This document shows positions 52,986-61,479 of a stretch of 64,000 nt of DNA, in pieces. Source of the DNA: Rhizobium leguminosarum (GTDB lineage Bacteria > Pseudomonadota > Alphaproteobacteria > Rhizobiales > Rhizobiaceae); contig NZ_CP025012.1 in the NCBI RefSeq assembly GCF_002953715.1, positions 2,728,001 to 2,792,000 on the forward strand, given 5' to 3'. The position numbers were made by a program, and so were the translations under genes. Positions within the stretch are counted from its first letter, which is position 1. The number at the start of each line of letters is the position of its first letter. The notes under the pieces are model-generated. The model was not told the origin of the DNA and did no database searches. It saw only the letters and a program-made list of their open reading frames with translations.

Positions 52986-53162
52986 TCCATCTCCCACTTC
53001 AAGCGGTGTCTCAAGCTCGCGCTACACAACTTGAAACAAGCAAACTGCTTCATAGAAGATCGTTCGTGTCGAACAATCTGGCTTGCGAGCTATCACGATG
53101 ACCGCAAATGGCGCGACCCGCCATCCCAAACCGTGCAAGGAAGGGCTGGAGGCGTTTGGTGG

Positions 53163-53699
53163 CTAACTCCGAAATTCCCCGAGGGCGTACATGTTGGTCG
53201 GCGCGCCATGCAGGATCACCTCCCGCTCGAAGTTGAAGCCACATTTCTCGAGAATGCGTATTGAAGCGGCATTGGCGGTACGAAACAATCCGATCACCCG
53301 CTCCGCATGCAGATCATCAAAGGCAAACACCAGGGCTTCCCTCACCAATTCCGTGGCATATCCCTGCCCCCAGCTCTCGGGTTGCAGATGATAGGAAAGG
53401 TTGAGGCCGTCGAATTCCTTGGAAACGGTCACGCCGCCGAAACCGATCAACGCACCGTTCGCCTCAACGGCCCAGCGCCCAAACCCGTGATCTTTCCAAT
53501 GCCCGATGTCGCGCGCAAGCCGCGCTGCACTTTCCTCCGGTGAGTCCGGGCGCGGCACCGGTCGGTGTGCGACCAATTCCGGCCGCGAAAAAAGTCGGTT
53601 CAGGAAATCGATATCCCGTTCCACGGGAATTCTGAGGCGCAACCTGGCGGCACGCCTTACCGCCGACGGCAAGGCACCCTTGAATTCGTTCTCAAGCAT
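53163..53699 (-). CDS. RimJ/RimL-type GNAT acetyltransferase
   Basis: 178 residues, GNAT fold. Visible: RLRLRIPVERDIDFLNRLFS near the start, the acetyl-CoA loop ESWGQGYATELVREAL (about 115-130), and NAASIRILEKCGFNFERE. Start at 53699 (GGATGG upstream). RimJ/RimL relatives acetylate protein N-termini or small amines. It follows the nucleotidyltransferase gene (45 bp) on the same strand and may be co-transcribed with it. Confidence 0.85.
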   Translation of the reverse strand: MLENEFKGALPSAVRRAARLRLRIPVERDIDFLNRLFSRPELVAHRPVPRPDSPEESAARLARDIGHWKDHGFGRWAVEANGALIGFGGVTVSKEFDGLNLSYHLQPESWGQGYATELVREALVFAFDDLHAERVIGLFRTANAASIRILEKCGFNFEREVILHGAPTNMYALGEFRS

Positions 53700-53743
53700 C
53701 TGCCATCCAATTTTCAAAACGCGGCAATGTGACTGATACCAAA

Positions 53744-54532
53744 TTATTCCAGGCGGCGCGCTTCCAGCGGCGCATCCTGCCTGTATCCCTCGAAATAGCG
53801 GCCGCCATGTAGGGCAAGCTCCCGATCGGCCAAAGCCAGAAGTCGGATGCCATCCCCCGCTGCCGCCAGTCTGAACGCCGCGTTGAATTCGGCTGCCAGT
53901 TGCGCGTCGAGCTTCTTCATCATGCGCGGCGCCCACTTTCCCCGGCCAGCCCACGCGCCACGCCCGAGGAGGATCAGGTCGGCGAGCTTCTGATAGAGCA
54001 GCGCGGCGATGGCGGCGATCTCTTCGGGCGGGCGCGTTCCGCGCAGATCGTCGGCCAGATCGGTGACCTGATAGCGCAGCAAGTCGTAGTCTGCCCCGGC
54101 AAGAGGCTTGGGTCCGGCCGCCAGCATACTTGCCGCCTTTGCCTGGATGATGCGCGCGCTGTCGATATCCGATCCCATTATACAGCCCGTCGCGACCATG
54201 TTGGCCATGATCGGATAGCCGCTCTCGGCATCCTGATGGAGATAATGCGCCAGCGTCTGCGGATCGTGGACGAAGGCCTCGACCGGGAAACCTTCCTCAG
54301 TGAACGATTCCCGCCAGGCTTTTTCGAGCGACGGGAACACGACAACCAGATCGATATCCGAAAACGCGGTCCCTTCGCCGCGCATGATGGAACCGGCCAC
54401 ATAAGTGAAAGCAGCCCCGGCAAAGCGGCTGGCGACACAGCGGCGGGCAGCGGCCAGCGCCCGCTCCGCAAGAATATGCTTCTGGATATCGTCCACGATC
54501 TCGTCCTCGAATGCGGACACGGGCGGGAACAA
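53744..54532 (-). CDS. Nucleotidyltransferase-fold protein (aminoglycoside adenylyltransferase-like)
   Basis: About 258-262 residues. The NT motif GSIMRGEGTAFSDIDLVV (near residue 47-64; two metal Asp) is clear, and a helical C-terminal part follows. The start is uncertain: the longest frame begins at a TTG (54532) within the T-run of a terminator hairpin on this strand; a GTG at 54520 is possible. The fold covers drug-modifying and regulatory transferases; nothing here proves resistance. A structured leader RNA (54531-54640) lies immediately upstream. Confidence 0.7.
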   Translation of the reverse strand: MFPPVSAFEDEIVDDIQKHILAERALAAARRCVASRFAGAAFTYVAGSIMRGEGTAFSDIDLVVVFPSLEKAWRESFTEEGFPVEAFVHDPQTLAHYLHQDAESGYPIMANMVATGCIMGSDIDSARIIQAKAASMLAAGPKPLAGADYDLLRYQVTDLADDLRGTRPPEEIAAIAALLYQKLADLILLGRGAWAGRGKWAPRMMKKLDAQLAAEFNAAFRLAAAGDGIRLLALADRELALHGGRYFEGYRQDAPLEARRLE

Positions 54533-54640
54533 AAAACCCGCTCGTCTCCGGCGGGTTGGTCTTAGCAGCGATGAACGGATTTCAGTTCACGCGTCTACCA
54601 CCCACCGTGGCGCGGTGGTCGTAGACGTCATCGAAACTAC
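54531..54640 (-). ncRNA. Candidate structured RNA with terminator
   Basis: On the minus strand a large stem-loop (54591-54629; outer arms GTCTAC/GTAGAC, inner CCACCG/CGGTGG) is followed by a terminator: AACCCGC/GCGGGTT (54535-54557, 9-nt loop) and a T-run of six (54531-54536). This is the layout of a small RNA or a transcription attenuator placed right before the nucleotidyltransferase gene. The family was not recognised and no promoter was proven. Confidence 0.5.
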
Positions 54641-54780
54641 AAAAATCCTGCTCATGGCCAAGGTTAACCCGCGACCGCGACAGCGTCAATGCGCCGAAGC
54701 CGGACGCCAAGGACGGCTTTCCCGCCGCGATGTTTTGCGTCTAAGATGGCGCAAGACTCGTAAACAGGAAGAACCCACCA

Positions 54781-55476
54781 ATGTCCGATCCCGTCACCGT
54801 CATCCCGCTTCCGCAACCGGTGTTGCTGCCGGTCGAGGGCAGCGCCGAACGTTTTCCGGTGCGCCGCGTCTATTGTGTCGGGCGTAACTATGCCGACCAT
54901 GCAATCGAGATGGGCCATGATCCCAGCCGCGAGCCGCCCTTCTTCTTCCAGAAGAATGCCGACAACCTGCTGCCGGCGGGCAAGGCCTTTCCCTACCCGC
55001 CGCTGTCGAACGACGTGCATTACGAGGTCGAGTGCGTGCTGGCGCTGAAATCGGGCGGCGCGAACATTAAGGCCGCGGACGCGCTCGACTGCATCTACGG
55101 CTATGCCGTCGGCATCGATTTCACCCGCCGCGACCTACAGGGCGAGGCAAAGAAGCTCGGTCGTCCCTGGGAGGTCGGTAAGGCCTTCGAACATTCCGCC
55201 CCTGTCTCGTCGATCATCCCCGCAAGCCGCCTCGGCCACCTCGCTCAAGGCAAGATCTGGCTGGAACAGAACGGCAAGCGCGTGCAGGACGGCGATCTCA
55301 ACCAGATGATCTGGAAGGTACCGGAGATCATCGCCGAACTGTCGAAGCTTTTCACCCTCGCGCCTGGCGATATCATCATGACCGGCACGCCCGCCGGCGT
55401 CGGCGCAGTCGCCAGGGGCGATCGCATCAATTGCGGCATCGACGGCGTCGCCACCCTATCGGTCGAGGTCGTCTGA
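54781..55476 (+). CDS. FAA-family hydrolase (fumarylpyruvate hydrolase-like)
   Basis: 231-residue metal-dependent hydrolase of C-C bonds. Typical motifs: RVYCVGRNYADHAIEMGHD, the metal-binding YEVECVLAL (about 81-89), IDFTRRDLQ, KAFEHSAPVS and GDIIMTGTPAGVGAV. Length normal for the single-domain group, which includes fumarylpyruvate and acylpyruvate hydrolases and oxaloacetate decarboxylases. ATG with AGGAAG upstream. The carbonic-anhydrase-like gene follows by 10 bp, so the pair is an operon. Confidence 0.88.
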   Translation: MSDPVTVIPLPQPVLLPVEGSAERFPVRRVYCVGRNYADHAIEMGHDPSREPPFFFQKNADNLLPAGKAFPYPPLSNDVHYEVECVLALKSGGANIKAADALDCIYGYAVGIDFTRRDLQGEAKKLGRPWEVGKAFEHSAPVSSIIPASRLGHLAQGKIWLEQNGKRVQDGDLNQMIWKVPEIIAELSKLFTLAPGDIIMTGTPAGVGAVARGDRINCGIDGVATLSVEVV

Positions 55477-55486
55477 GGAGAAAGCG

Positions 55487-56017
55487 ATGCCCGTCTACGC
55501 GCTTGGCGGATCGACGCCGAAACTGCCCGCCGCCGGCCTCTATTGGATCGCACCGGACGCCAATATCATCGGCCAGATCGAGCTCGGCGAGAATGTCGGC
55601 ATCTGGTTCAGCGCCGTGCTGCGTGGTGACAACGAGAAGATCACCGTCGGCGAAGGCACCAACATCCAGGAAGGCGTGATGGCCCATACCGACATGGGCT
55701 TCCCGCTGACGATAGGCAAAGACTGCACCATCGGCCATCACGCCATCCTCCACGGCTGCACCATCGGCGACAACACGCTGATCGGCATGGGTGCGACCAT
55801 CCTGAACGGTGCGAAGATCGGCAACAACTGCCTCGTCGGCGCCAATGCGCTGGTGACGGAGGGCAAGGAATTCCCCGACAACTCCCTAATCGTCGGAGCA
55901 CCTGCCCGCGCAGTGCGCGTGCTCGACGAGGCGGCAATCGAAGCCATCCGTCGCTCGGCAGAAAACTACGTCGCCAACTGGCAACGCTTCGCCAGGGATC
56001 TCAGGCAGATCGGGTGA
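55487..56017 (+). CDS. Gamma-class carbonic anhydrase-like hexapeptide protein
   Basis: 176-residue left-handed beta-helix protein with hexapeptide repeats (for example IIGQIELGENVGIWFSAVLR and CTIGHHAILHGCTIGDNTLI). Putative zinc His ligands are in MAHTDMG and GHHAILHG. ATG after GAGGAG. The same class includes CaiE/PaaY-type proteins and many lack proven anhydrase activity. It follows the FAA hydrolase, so a role in the same small operon is likely but not defined. Confidence 0.85.
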   Translation: MPVYALGGSTPKLPAAGLYWIAPDANIIGQIELGENVGIWFSAVLRGDNEKITVGEGTNIQEGVMAHTDMGFPLTIGKDCTIGHHAILHGCTIGDNTLIGMGATILNGAKIGNNCLVGANALVTEGKEFPDNSLIVGAPARAVRVLDEAAIEAIRRSAENYVANWQRFARDLRQIG

Positions 56018-56057
56018 TTGGGTAACTCGGCGGCGGGTGGCGAAGCACCCTCTCCGC

Positions 56058-56768
56058 TCACCAGACTCCCGGAATCCACCGCCAGCGCACACGCGCCATA
56101 TAGTCCGCATAACCTTCGAGGCCCTTACGCAGTTCGGCTTCCTCGCCGAGCGTACGGCCGAAGAGGACAATGATGAGCAGGCCGGCGGGGATCAGCGCGT
56201 AGAGCGATCCAAGCGACAGCGCCATGCCGACGCTGAGCACAATAGCGGTTGCGTATCCGGGATGGCGGATGGCGGCGTAGGGTCCGGTGTCGATGACCTT
56301 GTGGTCGCGGTCGGTCTGGATGCGCACCGTCGGCTCGAAATGCCGGTTGACCGATTGCGCCCAGGTTAGGCCGAGATAACCTGATGTCATCAGGAGATAG
56401 CCGATGAGAACGACCCAACCGGGTTGCGGTGCCCAATGGAAACGCCCGTCGTCGAACGCGCCGACCGGAAGAATGGCGGCAAAGAGAATGATTGTCAGCG
56501 TCGCCACCACGGCGTCCCAGGGCCTGGTGCCTTTCTGATATCGGCTGCGCGCCGCAAACAGCTCCGGATTTGTCCGCCAGATCCAGATGAACGCGACACA
56601 TGTCAGTGCAAGGAAGAGGCCGAGAAAGATCCAGCCACGCGGCCAGTCAAGCGTACCGGCCGGCCAGAATAGCGCGGCAAACATCACGGCAATGGTGACG
56701 GCGAGCGAGCCGAGCGATGGCGCCGCCGCTGCGAACAAGTGATTGGGCCGAGTGTCTCGCTCTGTCAT
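56058..56768 (-). CDS. Isoprenylcysteine methyltransferase-like membrane protein
   Basis: 236-residue protein with five to six membrane helices. The C-terminal half has the SAM-binding pattern of the ICMT/PEMT family: DTGPYAAIRHPGY (about 159-171) and the terminal EEAELRKGLEGYADYMARV. ATG 56768 follows GGAGAG. Bacterial members are called NnrU-like or isoprenylcysteine carboxyl methyltransferases but act on unknown lipids or proteins. No operon partner; it is convergent with the carbonic anhydrase-like gene. Confidence 0.85.
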   Translation of the reverse strand: MTERDTRPNHLFAAAAPSLGSLAVTIAVMFAALFWPAGTLDWPRGWIFLGLFLALTCVAFIWIWRTNPELFAARSRYQKGTRPWDAVVATLTIILFAAILPVGAFDDGRFHWAPQPGWVVLIGYLLMTSGYLGLTWAQSVNRHFEPTVRIQTDRDHKVIDTGPYAAIRHPGYATAIVLSVGMALSLGSLYALIPAGLLIIVLFGRTLGEEAELRKGLEGYADYMARVRWRWIPGVW

Positions 56769-56993
56769 GACCGCTCTCCGTTCACCAGGAACGAGCTGTC
56801 CGCTCCCAACGGATGGCGCCGAAGTCTAATACGACCGCACCGGGTTGAAGAGACGGAACGCACCCCAATGGCAGCGTAGCGAACGAAAGCTGCCCTTGAT
56901 CGCAGCGACGCTTTTGAATCCAGCATTCGAGATATCGGAGAAATTCTGCCGTCGCAGCAATGATGGCTGAGGGCAGATTTCGGTAAGAACCGC

Positions 56994-57395
56994 CTACTCG
57001 GCGGCTTCCAGAAACTGGCTGTTTCGCGAGGATGAGGCAAGAGCCTGAACCCTGGCTTCGGCCTTGGCGATCAGCTGATAGAATTCGTCCTGTGCTTCGA
57101 CATCCAGCTGAATGACGGCATTGACGTCATCCGGCGTATCGCAAACGCAGGCGACCGCCGAAATGGGACAGATGCCGCCGGGATAACGCTTGCCGGTGCC
57201 CGTATAGGCGCGGCGGGCCCAACGCTCGGAATAGACCGTCTCTTCCCGCTCGAGATGCAGGATCGTTCCCTTGCAGGCGGTCACGATAGCTGCCTTGCCG
57301 TAAGCGAACCAATGATAGTTCAGCCTCCGGAGAATATATTTGCCGGTGATATCCTCGCCAGCCAGTTCGGCAGGGTTTTCAATCATTCTAATCAT
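56994..57395 (-). CDS. Hypothetical protein, 133 residues
   Basis: ATG 57395 follows GAGGAAG; a longer frame from 57482 lacks a site. The protein is soluble. It has a core ILRRLNYHWFAYGKAAIVTA then KGTILHLEREETVYSERWAR, and a GTGKRYPGGICPISAVACVC segment with three Cys. The C-terminal 45 residues look helical. No family recognised. No neighbour on the same strand within 200 bp. Confidence 0.6.
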   Translation of the reverse strand: MIRMIENPAELAGEDITGKYILRRLNYHWFAYGKAAIVTACKGTILHLEREETVYSERWARRAYTGTGKRYPGGICPISAVACVCDTPDDVNAVIQLDVEAQDEFYQLIAKAEARVQALASSSRNSQFLEAAE

Positions 57396-57726
57396 GACGG
57401 CTTCCTCAACGTTTAAACAATATCCGTCATGTCTTCGCGCGCAGCAAGTCAAAAAACGCTGCTTTTGGAGACACTTAGTCACAAAGTGTTTCCGATTCTT
57501 ACATTAACCACGCGTCGAGCACCCCCTTGCGCGCACAATTCTTCGTCGAGTTTCCCGCAACCTGCTACCGATTTCGTCATTGTCCGAGGTGGCGGTCACG
57601 TCGATGTCCCCTTGTGTTTTTCGGCGCGGGCTCGATATGTCTCCCTGATTGGTCCGAAGACCGCGCCGTTTTTCATCCCACGAAACGGCCGGCTGTTTCG
57701 CCAGTTGGTCACCGCAGGAGAATTTC
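57396..57726. other. Intergenic stretch, no gene seen
   Basis: About 330 bp between two divergent small genes. Short frames here have no ribosome site. Promoters for both must lie here but were not identified. Confidence 0.4.
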
Positions 57727-58098
57727 ATGGTCGACGCGATCAACCCCATCTCCGCCACCGCGCCGTCCGAACCCACCAAGGTCGGCACCAGCACCTCGAT
57801 CGGCTCCGAACCGGACAATGCCTGGGTCGCCGCCCGCCAGTCGCAGATCACCGCCGATCAGTTGGCAGCGAAGAAAGCCGCGGAGAAGGAAGCCGCAACC
57901 GGTCTCATCCCGCACGCGGATCTGATCGTCGAAAACGAGGAGAATCCGCAAAAGCGGCACGGGCATGCGGCATCGAAAGAAGGGGAAGAGCCCGGCGAAC
58001 GGGCGGAACAGCCGGTCTTGTCAGGCGAAAGCGATCGGATCGGCACCCGCAATTTCGACGACGATACGCCCTTCGGCGAACGCGTCGCCATCATCTGA
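57727..58098 (+). CDS. Low-complexity hypothetical protein, 123 residues
   Basis: ATG 57727 follows GCAGGAG. The chain is hydrophilic and rich in Ala, Glu and Lys: SQITADQLAAKKAAEKEAAT then a loop with EENPQKRHGH and an acidic C-terminus (RNFDDDTPFGERVAII). No signal or membrane segment. Disordered-type composition suggests a small binding or stress protein, but no family was recognised. Confidence 0.55.
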   Translation: MVDAINPISATAPSEPTKVGTSTSIGSEPDNAWVAARQSQITADQLAAKKAAEKEAATGLIPHADLIVENEENPQKRHGHAASKEGEEPGERAEQPVLSGESDRIGTRNFDDDTPFGERVAII

Positions 58099-58191
58099 TC
58101 AAGAGCGCACCAAAATCGCGCCTCCAAATCAGATTGATGGCATTCATCCTCAACTTGGCCTGAGAAGACAAAGCAAAAGCGCTGCTAGACG

Positions 58192-58593
58192 CTATAAATA
58201 CAAGCGCTGCAGCGCTTCACGGGCCAACTTGTCCACCCCTTCCAACTGGTCCGTCTTGCTCGGTCGATCTACCAGCCTCTGGAGGTCGTTCTCAAGCGCT
58301 CGAAGAACTTCGACCGACAGTTTTTCGACAATCAGTTGAAAGCAGAAATACTTTTGAGAGGAATCCTTTCCTCGGAGAACACGCAACAGCGGATCAACAA
58401 TTGGCTCTCCAAGTGTGACGAGAAAACGAGCCAGGGGTTGGGCAATAGGCCAGTTACCGTCCGCGGTCCACGCCAGCAAGTCATCAAGGATCGGAGCGAT
58501 CGCAGGATAACCAGCGCTCTCGATACCAGAAAGAGCGGCAATGTCGTGCTTATCACGAGGGACGAGGCTCTCTGCATCGAACACGACAATCAC
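58192..58593 (-). CDS. DUF5071-type protein
   Basis: 133 residues. The pattern LVPRDKHDIAALSGIESAGY, then PAIAPILDDLLAWTADGNWP and APLLRVLRG-like segment (PLLRVLRGKD) matches the DUF5071 family, which looks like a short helical repeat. ATG 58593 overlaps the stop of the NTF2-like gene by 4 bp (ATGA), so it is translated with it. Function unknown. Confidence 0.7.
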   Translation of the reverse strand: MIVVFDAESLVPRDKHDIAALSGIESAGYPAIAPILDDLLAWTADGNWPIAQPLARFLVTLGEPIVDPLLRVLRGKDSSQKYFCFQLIVEKLSVEVLRALENDLQRLVDRPSKTDQLEGVDKLAREALQRLYL

Positions 58594-59006
58594 TCCATCT
58601 CGTTGGGCCTCTGCCCACCTCGAAGCTGGGCTTCGATTGCCACTTTGTCGATGACCGACCAGACCTCGACGATCCTACCGCCGCGAAATTCGTAGATGAC
58701 GTTCTCGGTGAAGGAAAGGCGCCTGCCGTTCACATCGAGGCCGAGGAATTTTGCCTTCGGCCTGCAATCGAAGCCGAGCCGGCAGGCGATGTATGGCGGA
58801 TCGCAAAGGAGCATCAGCACCTTGAAATAGAGATCGGGAATCTCATCGAAGTCCCGCTCGAGCATGGCGACGTAGCCCGACAGCCCAAGGCGCCGACCGT
58901 TATGAACTGCATCGTCGCCGACGAACTGCCCGAGATTGGGCCAGTCCTGCCTGTTCAGGCAGGCAATGTAGCCGCGATATATCTCCGCGAGTTCGGTTTT
59001 CGTCAC
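58590..59006 (-). CDS. NTF2-like/SnoaL-type ester cyclase-like protein
   Basis: 138 residues, NTF2-like fold. Residues 5-30 (ELAEIYRGYIACLNRQDWPN), then DAVHNGRRLGLSGYVAML and a C-terminal FTENVIYEFRGGRIVEVWSV are the usual pattern of SnoaL-like and ester cyclase-like proteins. Stop overlaps the DUF5071 start by 4 bp. Substrate unknown. Confidence 0.8.
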   Translation of the reverse strand: MTKTELAEIYRGYIACLNRQDWPNLGQFVGDDAVHNGRRLGLSGYVAMLERDFDEIPDLYFKVLMLLCDPPYIACRLGFDCRPKAKFLGLDVNGRRLSFTENVIYEFRGGRIVEVWSVIDKVAIEAQLRGGQRPNEME

Positions 59007-59274
59007 GCGATCGTCCCTGGCTTTAGTTCTGCGGCAAAGATAGCGCCGGGATCTGCACTTGCCAGCGGCGAGCGTGCCGCCTCGAGAGTTTCAGTTCAAG
59101 AGAACTCGCCTGCACGCCCGGCAAGGGCGGCAATGACGGTTCCGGCAAGGGCGGCTCTGAATCTAAGCCGGACTAACCCGATCGCTTTGTGATCGCTCCT
59201 AATACCGTCGGGACCCGGCGGGCTCTGCCATCGCAATAGTCCGCGAGGCGATCGTCTAGCGAACGCGAGGAAGC

Positions 59275-59673
59275 TTACGCCGCGCAGGCCTCACACAAAC
59301 CGCGGATCTCGATCGTCGTCTTTTCGGGCTTGAACTTCTGGCCCCGCACCCATTCCATCAGCCGGTGGTCGACCTCGTGGTCGTGGAACTCCATCACCTG
59401 GCCGCAGCTTTCGCAGATGGCGAAGGCGACGATGCCGTGGCTGTGGCAGTCGTCGCCCGGATGGGCGCAGGCGACGAAGGAATTGATGCTTTCGAGCCGG
59501 TGCACGACGCCATATTCGAGTAGCTTCTCCAGCGCCCGGTAGACCTGCAGCGGCGCGCGAAAACCGTGGTCGCGCAGCTTATCGAGGATGGTGTAGGCGC
59601 TGAGCGGCCCTTCGGCCTTTTCGAGTACGTCGAAGACCAGCGACTGGTTCTTGGTCAATTGCGGTGTCGTCAT
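59275..59673 (-). CDS. zur: Zur, zinc uptake regulator (Fur family)
   Basis: 132-residue Fur-family regulator. N-terminal winged helix (about 10-80) and a C-terminal dimerisation part with CESCGQ and the closing CEAC that hold the structural zinc; HDHEVDHR provides sensor His residues. Placed last in the znuC-znuB-zur operon and overlapped by 4 bp with znuB, which points to zinc rather than iron. With zinc bound it should repress the znu genes and the GTPase. Confidence 0.9.
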   Translation of the reverse strand: MTTPQLTKNQSLVFDVLEKAEGPLSAYTILDKLRDHGFRAPLQVYRALEKLLEYGVVHRLESINSFVACAHPGDDCHSHGIVAFAICESCGQVMEFHDHEVDHRLMEWVRGQKFKPEKTTIEIRGLCEACAA

Positions 59674-60485
59674 GAGCCTTGTCCTTGCATGACCGCGCGG
59701 TGGCGCCTGACGGGAAGCAGGCTGAGAATGAAGAGGATCAGCGCCGCGACCACGATCGAGGGCCCCGACGGCGTGTCGTAGGTGAGCGAGCCGAACAGCC
59801 CGCCGACGACGGCGACCGCTCCAATCAGCGAGGCGAGCACCGCCATGATTTCCGGCGTCGGCGAGAAGCGCCGCGCCGCAGCCGCCGGAATGATCAGCAG
59901 CGAGGTGATCAGCATGATGCCGACGATCTTCATGGCAATGGCGATGACCACGGCCATCAGCAGCATGAAGAACAGCCGCGCCCGCTCCGGCTTCAGCCCC
60001 TCGGCCTCGGCGAGCTCGGCATTTACGGTCGCGGCCAGGAGCGGCCGCCAGAGCCAGGCCATTGCCACGAGCACGAACAGCCCGCCGCCCCAGATCAGCG
60101 CGATGTCGGTCGTGGAAACGGCAAGGATATCGCCGAACAGGAAGGCGATGAGATCGATCCTCACCCAGCTCATGAAGGCGACCATGACAAGGCCGATGGC
60201 CAGTGTGGCATGCGAGAGGATGCCGAGCAGCGCATCGGCCGACAGCGCCTGGCGCTTCTGCAGGAAGAGCAGCAGCACCGACACAAGGGCGGCGACGGCA
60301 AAGACAGCCAGCGTCAGGTTGAGTTCGAAGAGCAGCGACAGTGCGACGCCGAGCAGCGCTGAATGGGCGATCGTATCGCCGAAATAGGCCATGCGCCGCC
60401 AGATGATGAAGCAGCCGAGCGGCCCTGTCGTCAGCGCCAGACCAACGCCGGCAAGGATGGCGCGCACGAAGAAATCGTCAAGCAT
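59670..60485 (-). CDS. znuB: ZnuB, zinc ABC transporter permease
   Basis: 271-residue membrane permease of the ABC-3 family, eight or nine helices. Start at 60485 (MLDDFFVRAILAGVGLALTT), inside the 3' end of znuC; an upstream open frame is only the histidine-rich reverse code. Typical segments: GCFIIWRRMAYFGDTIAHSA and MKIVGIMLITSLLIIPAA. Stop overlaps zur by 4 bp. It imports Zn2+ delivered by ZnuA with ZnuC as motor. Confidence 0.92.
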   Translation of the reverse strand: MLDDFFVRAILAGVGLALTTGPLGCFIIWRRMAYFGDTIAHSALLGVALSLLFELNLTLAVFAVAALVSVLLLFLQKRQALSADALLGILSHATLAIGLVMVAFMSWVRIDLIAFLFGDILAVSTTDIALIWGGGLFVLVAMAWLWRPLLAATVNAELAEAEGLKPERARLFFMLLMAVVIAIAMKIVGIMLITSLLIIPAAAARRFSPTPEIMAVLASLIGAVAVVGGLFGSLTYDTPSGPSIVVAALILFILSLLPVRRHRAVMQGQGS

Positions 60486-61380
60486 GGCGCTCTCCCTCCG
60501 CATGCGTGTGCGGATGGGCATGGTCGGCATGATCGTGACCATGTTCATGACCGTCATGCGCATGATGGCCATCATCGGGGTGGCAATGATCGGTCACCGT
60601 GCCGTCGGCATGTTGCACACGGCCGTCCGGCAGATGCGTATGATCGTGGTGATGGCTATAGACGGCAAGCGTCTGCGCCGCCCGGCTGCCGAACAGCTGC
60701 ACATATTCCGGGCTGCGGCTGACGGCTTCGGGTGTGCCGCGGCAGCAGACATGACCGTTGAGGCAGATGACGGTGTCGGTCTCGGCCATGACCACGTGGA
60801 GATCGTGTGAGATCAGCAGGATGCCGCAGCCAGTCGCATTGCGGATCGACTTGATGAGGTCGTAGAGCGCGATCTCGCCGGAAAAGTCGACCCCCTGCAC
60901 TGGCTCGTCGAGCACCAGCAGATCGGGCTTTCGTGCAATGGCGCGCGCCATCAGCGCCCGCTGGAATTCGCCGCCGGATAGATGCTGGACCTCGGCATCG
61001 AGCATATGGGCAATGCCGGCGGATTCGAGCGCCGAGAGCATATCGCGCTCCGGCAGCGGTCCTGTCAGCGTCATCAGCCGGCGCACCGAAAGCGGCAGCG
61101 TCCAGTCGATCGACAGCTTCTGCGGGACATAGCCGACCTTGAGGCCGGCCTTGCGCTCCACCCTGCCCTCATCAGGCTTCAACACACCGATCGCTGCCTT
61201 GGCGCTGGTCGACTTGCCCGAGCCGTTCGGCCCGATCAGCGTGACGATCTCGCTGCGCGCGACGGAAAAATCGACCCCCCGCACAAGCCAGCGGCCGTTG
61301 CGCAGAATGCCGACATCTTCAAGCGAAACCAGCGGTTCGGCCCTGATACCAGCGGGGGTCTTTGCGGGAGAGAGCATCAA
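60478..61380 (-). CDS. znuC: ZnuC, zinc ABC transporter ATPase with His-rich tail
   Basis: 300-residue ATPase. Walker A GPNGSGKSTS (about 54-63), signature LSGGEFQRA, Walker B LLVLDEP and the H-loop SHD are present. The last 55 residues are extremely rich in His and Asp (SHHHDHTHLPDG, then HAHDGHEHGHDHADHAHPH), likely a zinc buffer. Its stop overlaps the znuB start by 8 bp. First gene of the minus-strand zinc operon. Confidence 0.92.
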   Translation of the reverse strand: MMLSPAKTPAGIRAEPLVSLEDVGILRNGRWLVRGVDFSVARSEIVTLIGPNGSGKSTSAKAAIGVLKPDEGRVERKAGLKVGYVPQKLSIDWTLPLSVRRLMTLTGPLPERDMLSALESAGIAHMLDAEVQHLSGGEFQRALMARAIARKPDLLVLDEPVQGVDFSGEIALYDLIKSIRNATGCGILLISHDLHVVMAETDTVICLNGHVCCRGTPEAVSRSPEYVQLFGSRAAQTLAVYSHHHDHTHLPDGRVQHADGTVTDHCHPDDGHHAHDGHEHGHDHADHAHPHTHAEGERHA

Positions 61381-61417
61381 ATTTTCCGAAAGTGCTGTTG
61401 CGTCCTGCTATTGCACA

Positions 61418-61454
61418 CGTTATAGCATAACGCAATTGATGTAATAACATAACA
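61418..61454. promoter_or_regulatory. Candidate Zur sites between znuC and znuA
   Basis: Two AT-rich dyads lie in the 99-bp divergent gap: CGTTAT-AGC-ATAACG (61418-61432) and TGTAATAACATAACA (61440-61454). The second matches 13 of 15 bases with the site at 62620-62634 before the GTPase gene. Placement suits Zur repression in both directions. Binding not tested. Confidence 0.65.
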
Positions 61455-61479
61455 ATTGTAATTCAAGCGGAGCCTGCTG

